DNA of 64,000 nt, taken from the NCBI RefSeq assembly GCF_026262575.1, contig NZ_JAPKFL010000024.1, positions 1-64,000 on the forward strand, in the 5' to 3' direction. The notes under the pieces were generated by a model. It did not search any database and was not told where the DNA came from. It saw nothing but the letters and a program-made list of their open reading frames with translations. Made by a program: the position numbers and the translations under genes. Below are positions 63,038 through 64,000 of the stretch, in pieces. Within the stretch, counting starts at the first letter, position 1; each line of letters opens with the position of its first letter. The stretch comes from Streptomyces marinisediminis (lineage in GTDB: Bacteria; Actinomycetota; Actinomycetes; Streptomycetales; Streptomycetaceae).

Positions 63038-64000
63038 CCGCGGCGGGCGAGGAGATGTACGCGCTGGTGGAGCGGTTGTTCCCGCTGTGCCGGAGCATCA
63101 CCGGGGACGGCGTGCGCGCCACCTTGGACATCGTCGGCGAGTACCTCCCGCTGCGGGTCCACGAGGTGCCGACCGGGACGCGGGTGCTGGACTGGACGGT
63201 GCCGCAGGAGTGGAACATCCGGGACGCCTACGTCGCCGACGCCGCCGGCAACCGGGTCGTCGACTTCGCCGCGTCCAGTCTGCACGTGCTGGGCTACAGC
63301 GTGCCGGTGTCGGCGACCATGCCGCTGGCCGAGCTGCGCGAGCACCTGTACACCCTGCCGGACCACCCGTCCTGGGTGCCGTACCGCACCAGCTACTACG
63401 AGCCCCGGTGGGGGTTCTGTCTGGCCCAGGAGACCCTGGACGCGCTGCCGGACGGCGAGTACGAGGTGCGCGTGGACTCCACGCTCGCCGACGGCCACCT
63501 CACCTACGCCGAGCACGTGGTGCCCGGGCAGGTCGCCGACGAGGTGCTCGTCTCGGCCCACGTCTGCCACCCGTCGCTGGCCAACGACAACCTGGCCGGC
63601 ATCGCGGTGGCGACGTTCCTGGCCCGGGAGCTGGCGCAGCGCACTCCCTGGTACACCTACCGGTTCCTGTTCGCGCCCGGCACGATCGGGGCGATCACCT
63701 GGCTGGCCCGCAACACCGAGCGGGTGACCCCCGGCCCGGAAGGGCCGCCCGGCCGCGGCCCGGCGCGGGAGCCGGGGGCCGTGGGGAGGGTCAGGCACGG
63801 ACTGGTGCTGGCCTGCGCCGGCGACCGGGGCCGGCTGACGTACAAGGAGAGCAGGCGCGGTGACGCGGAGATCGACCGGGTGATGCGGCACGCGCTCGCC
63901 GCCTCCGGCCGCCCGCACGGCGTCACCGGGTTCACCCCGTACGGCTACGACGAACGGCAGTTCTGCTCCCCCGGGTTCGACCTCGGCGTCGGCTCGCTCA
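63034..64000 (+). CDS. DUF4910/aminopeptidase-like domain protein, cut by the window edge
   Basis: At least 322 residues, open at the right edge. It begins VTAAGEEMYALVERLFPLCR and contains SITGDGVRATL, VPQEWNIRDAY, SSLHVLGYSVPVS, PYRTSYYEPRWGFCL, metal-site-like SAHVCHPSLANDNLAGI and RFLFAPGTIGAITWL. This matches DUF4910/DUF2172 proteins, which have an M28-peptidase-like zinc fold but occur in surface-sugar clusters, where the substrate is unknown. GTG 63034 overlaps the epimerase stop; ATG 63055 with GGCGAGGAG before it is an alternative. Confidence 0.8.
   Translation, partial: MTAAGEEMYALVERLFPLCRSITGDGVRATLDIVGEYLPLRVHEVPTGTRVLDWTVPQEWNIRDAYVADAAGNRVVDFAASSLHVLGYSVPVSATMPLAELREHLYTLPDHPSWVPYRTSYYEPRWGFCLAQETLDALPDGEYEVRVDSTLADGHLTYAEHVVPGQVADEVLVSAHVCHPSLANDNLAGIAVATFLARELAQRTPWYTYRFLFAPGTIGAITWLARNTERVTPGPEGPPGRGPAREPGAVGRVRHGLVLACAGDRGRLTYKESRRGDAEIDRVMRHALAASGRPHGVTGFTPYGYDERQFCSPGFDLGVGSL

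Overview
The window is very GC-rich DNA (roughly 73-75 % by eye) with frequent GTG/TTG starts, 4-bp start/stop overlaps and actinomycete gene families. It looks like a Streptomyces chromosome or that of a close relative. An IdeR/DmdR-type iron box, a Zur box, a sugar ABC importer without its own ATPase and a polysaccharide cluster all fit that reading. I saw no tRNA, rRNA, CRISPR array or prophage. At the extreme left edge, about 55 bp look foreign and appear to truncate the first gene.

Layout. 0-4.5 kb: a cut-off cell-surface protein, then an ECF vitamin transporter (T, fused A1A2, S) that may take up a cobalamin-like ligand. 4.7-12.5 kb: single genes (phosphoribosyltransferase, HAD phosphatase, DUF1330, FUSC-type membrane protein), a nitric oxide synthase oxygenase whose last codons are frameshifted, a DHA2 drug exporter and a small Cys-pair protein. 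12.9-15.4 kb: a GNAT acetyltransferase with an internal 21-bp repeat and an iron box upstream, a dead amidohydrolase fragment, and a DUF5997 / LysR-effector-domain divergent pair.

15.5-26.2 kb is a coherent amino-sugar locus. It holds a seven-gene operon (binding protein, two permeases, AgaS-like SIS protein, ROK kinase, PfkB kinase, class II aldolase), a divergent DeoR regulator, and a secreted GH109-type alpha-N-acetylgalactosaminidase next to a secreted NEW3-domain protein. Together they suggest capture and breakdown of N-acetylgalactosamine to triose phosphates; the deacetylase step is not encoded here. 26.4-27.8 kb encodes a DUF2252 protein.

28.1-33.3 kb is a zinc uptake locus (AztA; AztB, two AztD-like proteins, AztC) with a nearly perfect Zur box between its divergent arms. 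33.6-38.7 kb is a urease operon of the fused-UreAB type (ureAB, ureC, ureF, ureG, ureD) without ureE. 39.0-41.0 kb encodes a fused nuclease/DUF2075 helicase that may be a defence protein.

41.9-64.0 kb (running off the right edge) is a tightly coupled 16-gene exopolysaccharide cluster. It contains an initiating sugar transferase, a GDP-mannose/UDP-glucose dehydrogenase, two GT4 glycosyltransferases, two Wzz-like proteins with apparently dead kinase domains, AsnB, an ADH-GFO fusion, a heparinase II/III lyase, a beta-helix lipoprotein, a Wzy-like polymerase, and a distal cassette (C-methyltransferase, nucleotidyltransferase, PIG-L deacetylase, epimerase, DUF4910 protein). The cassette looks built to make and attach an unusual modified sugar. 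It and the nuclease-helicase are the least characterised systems in the window.
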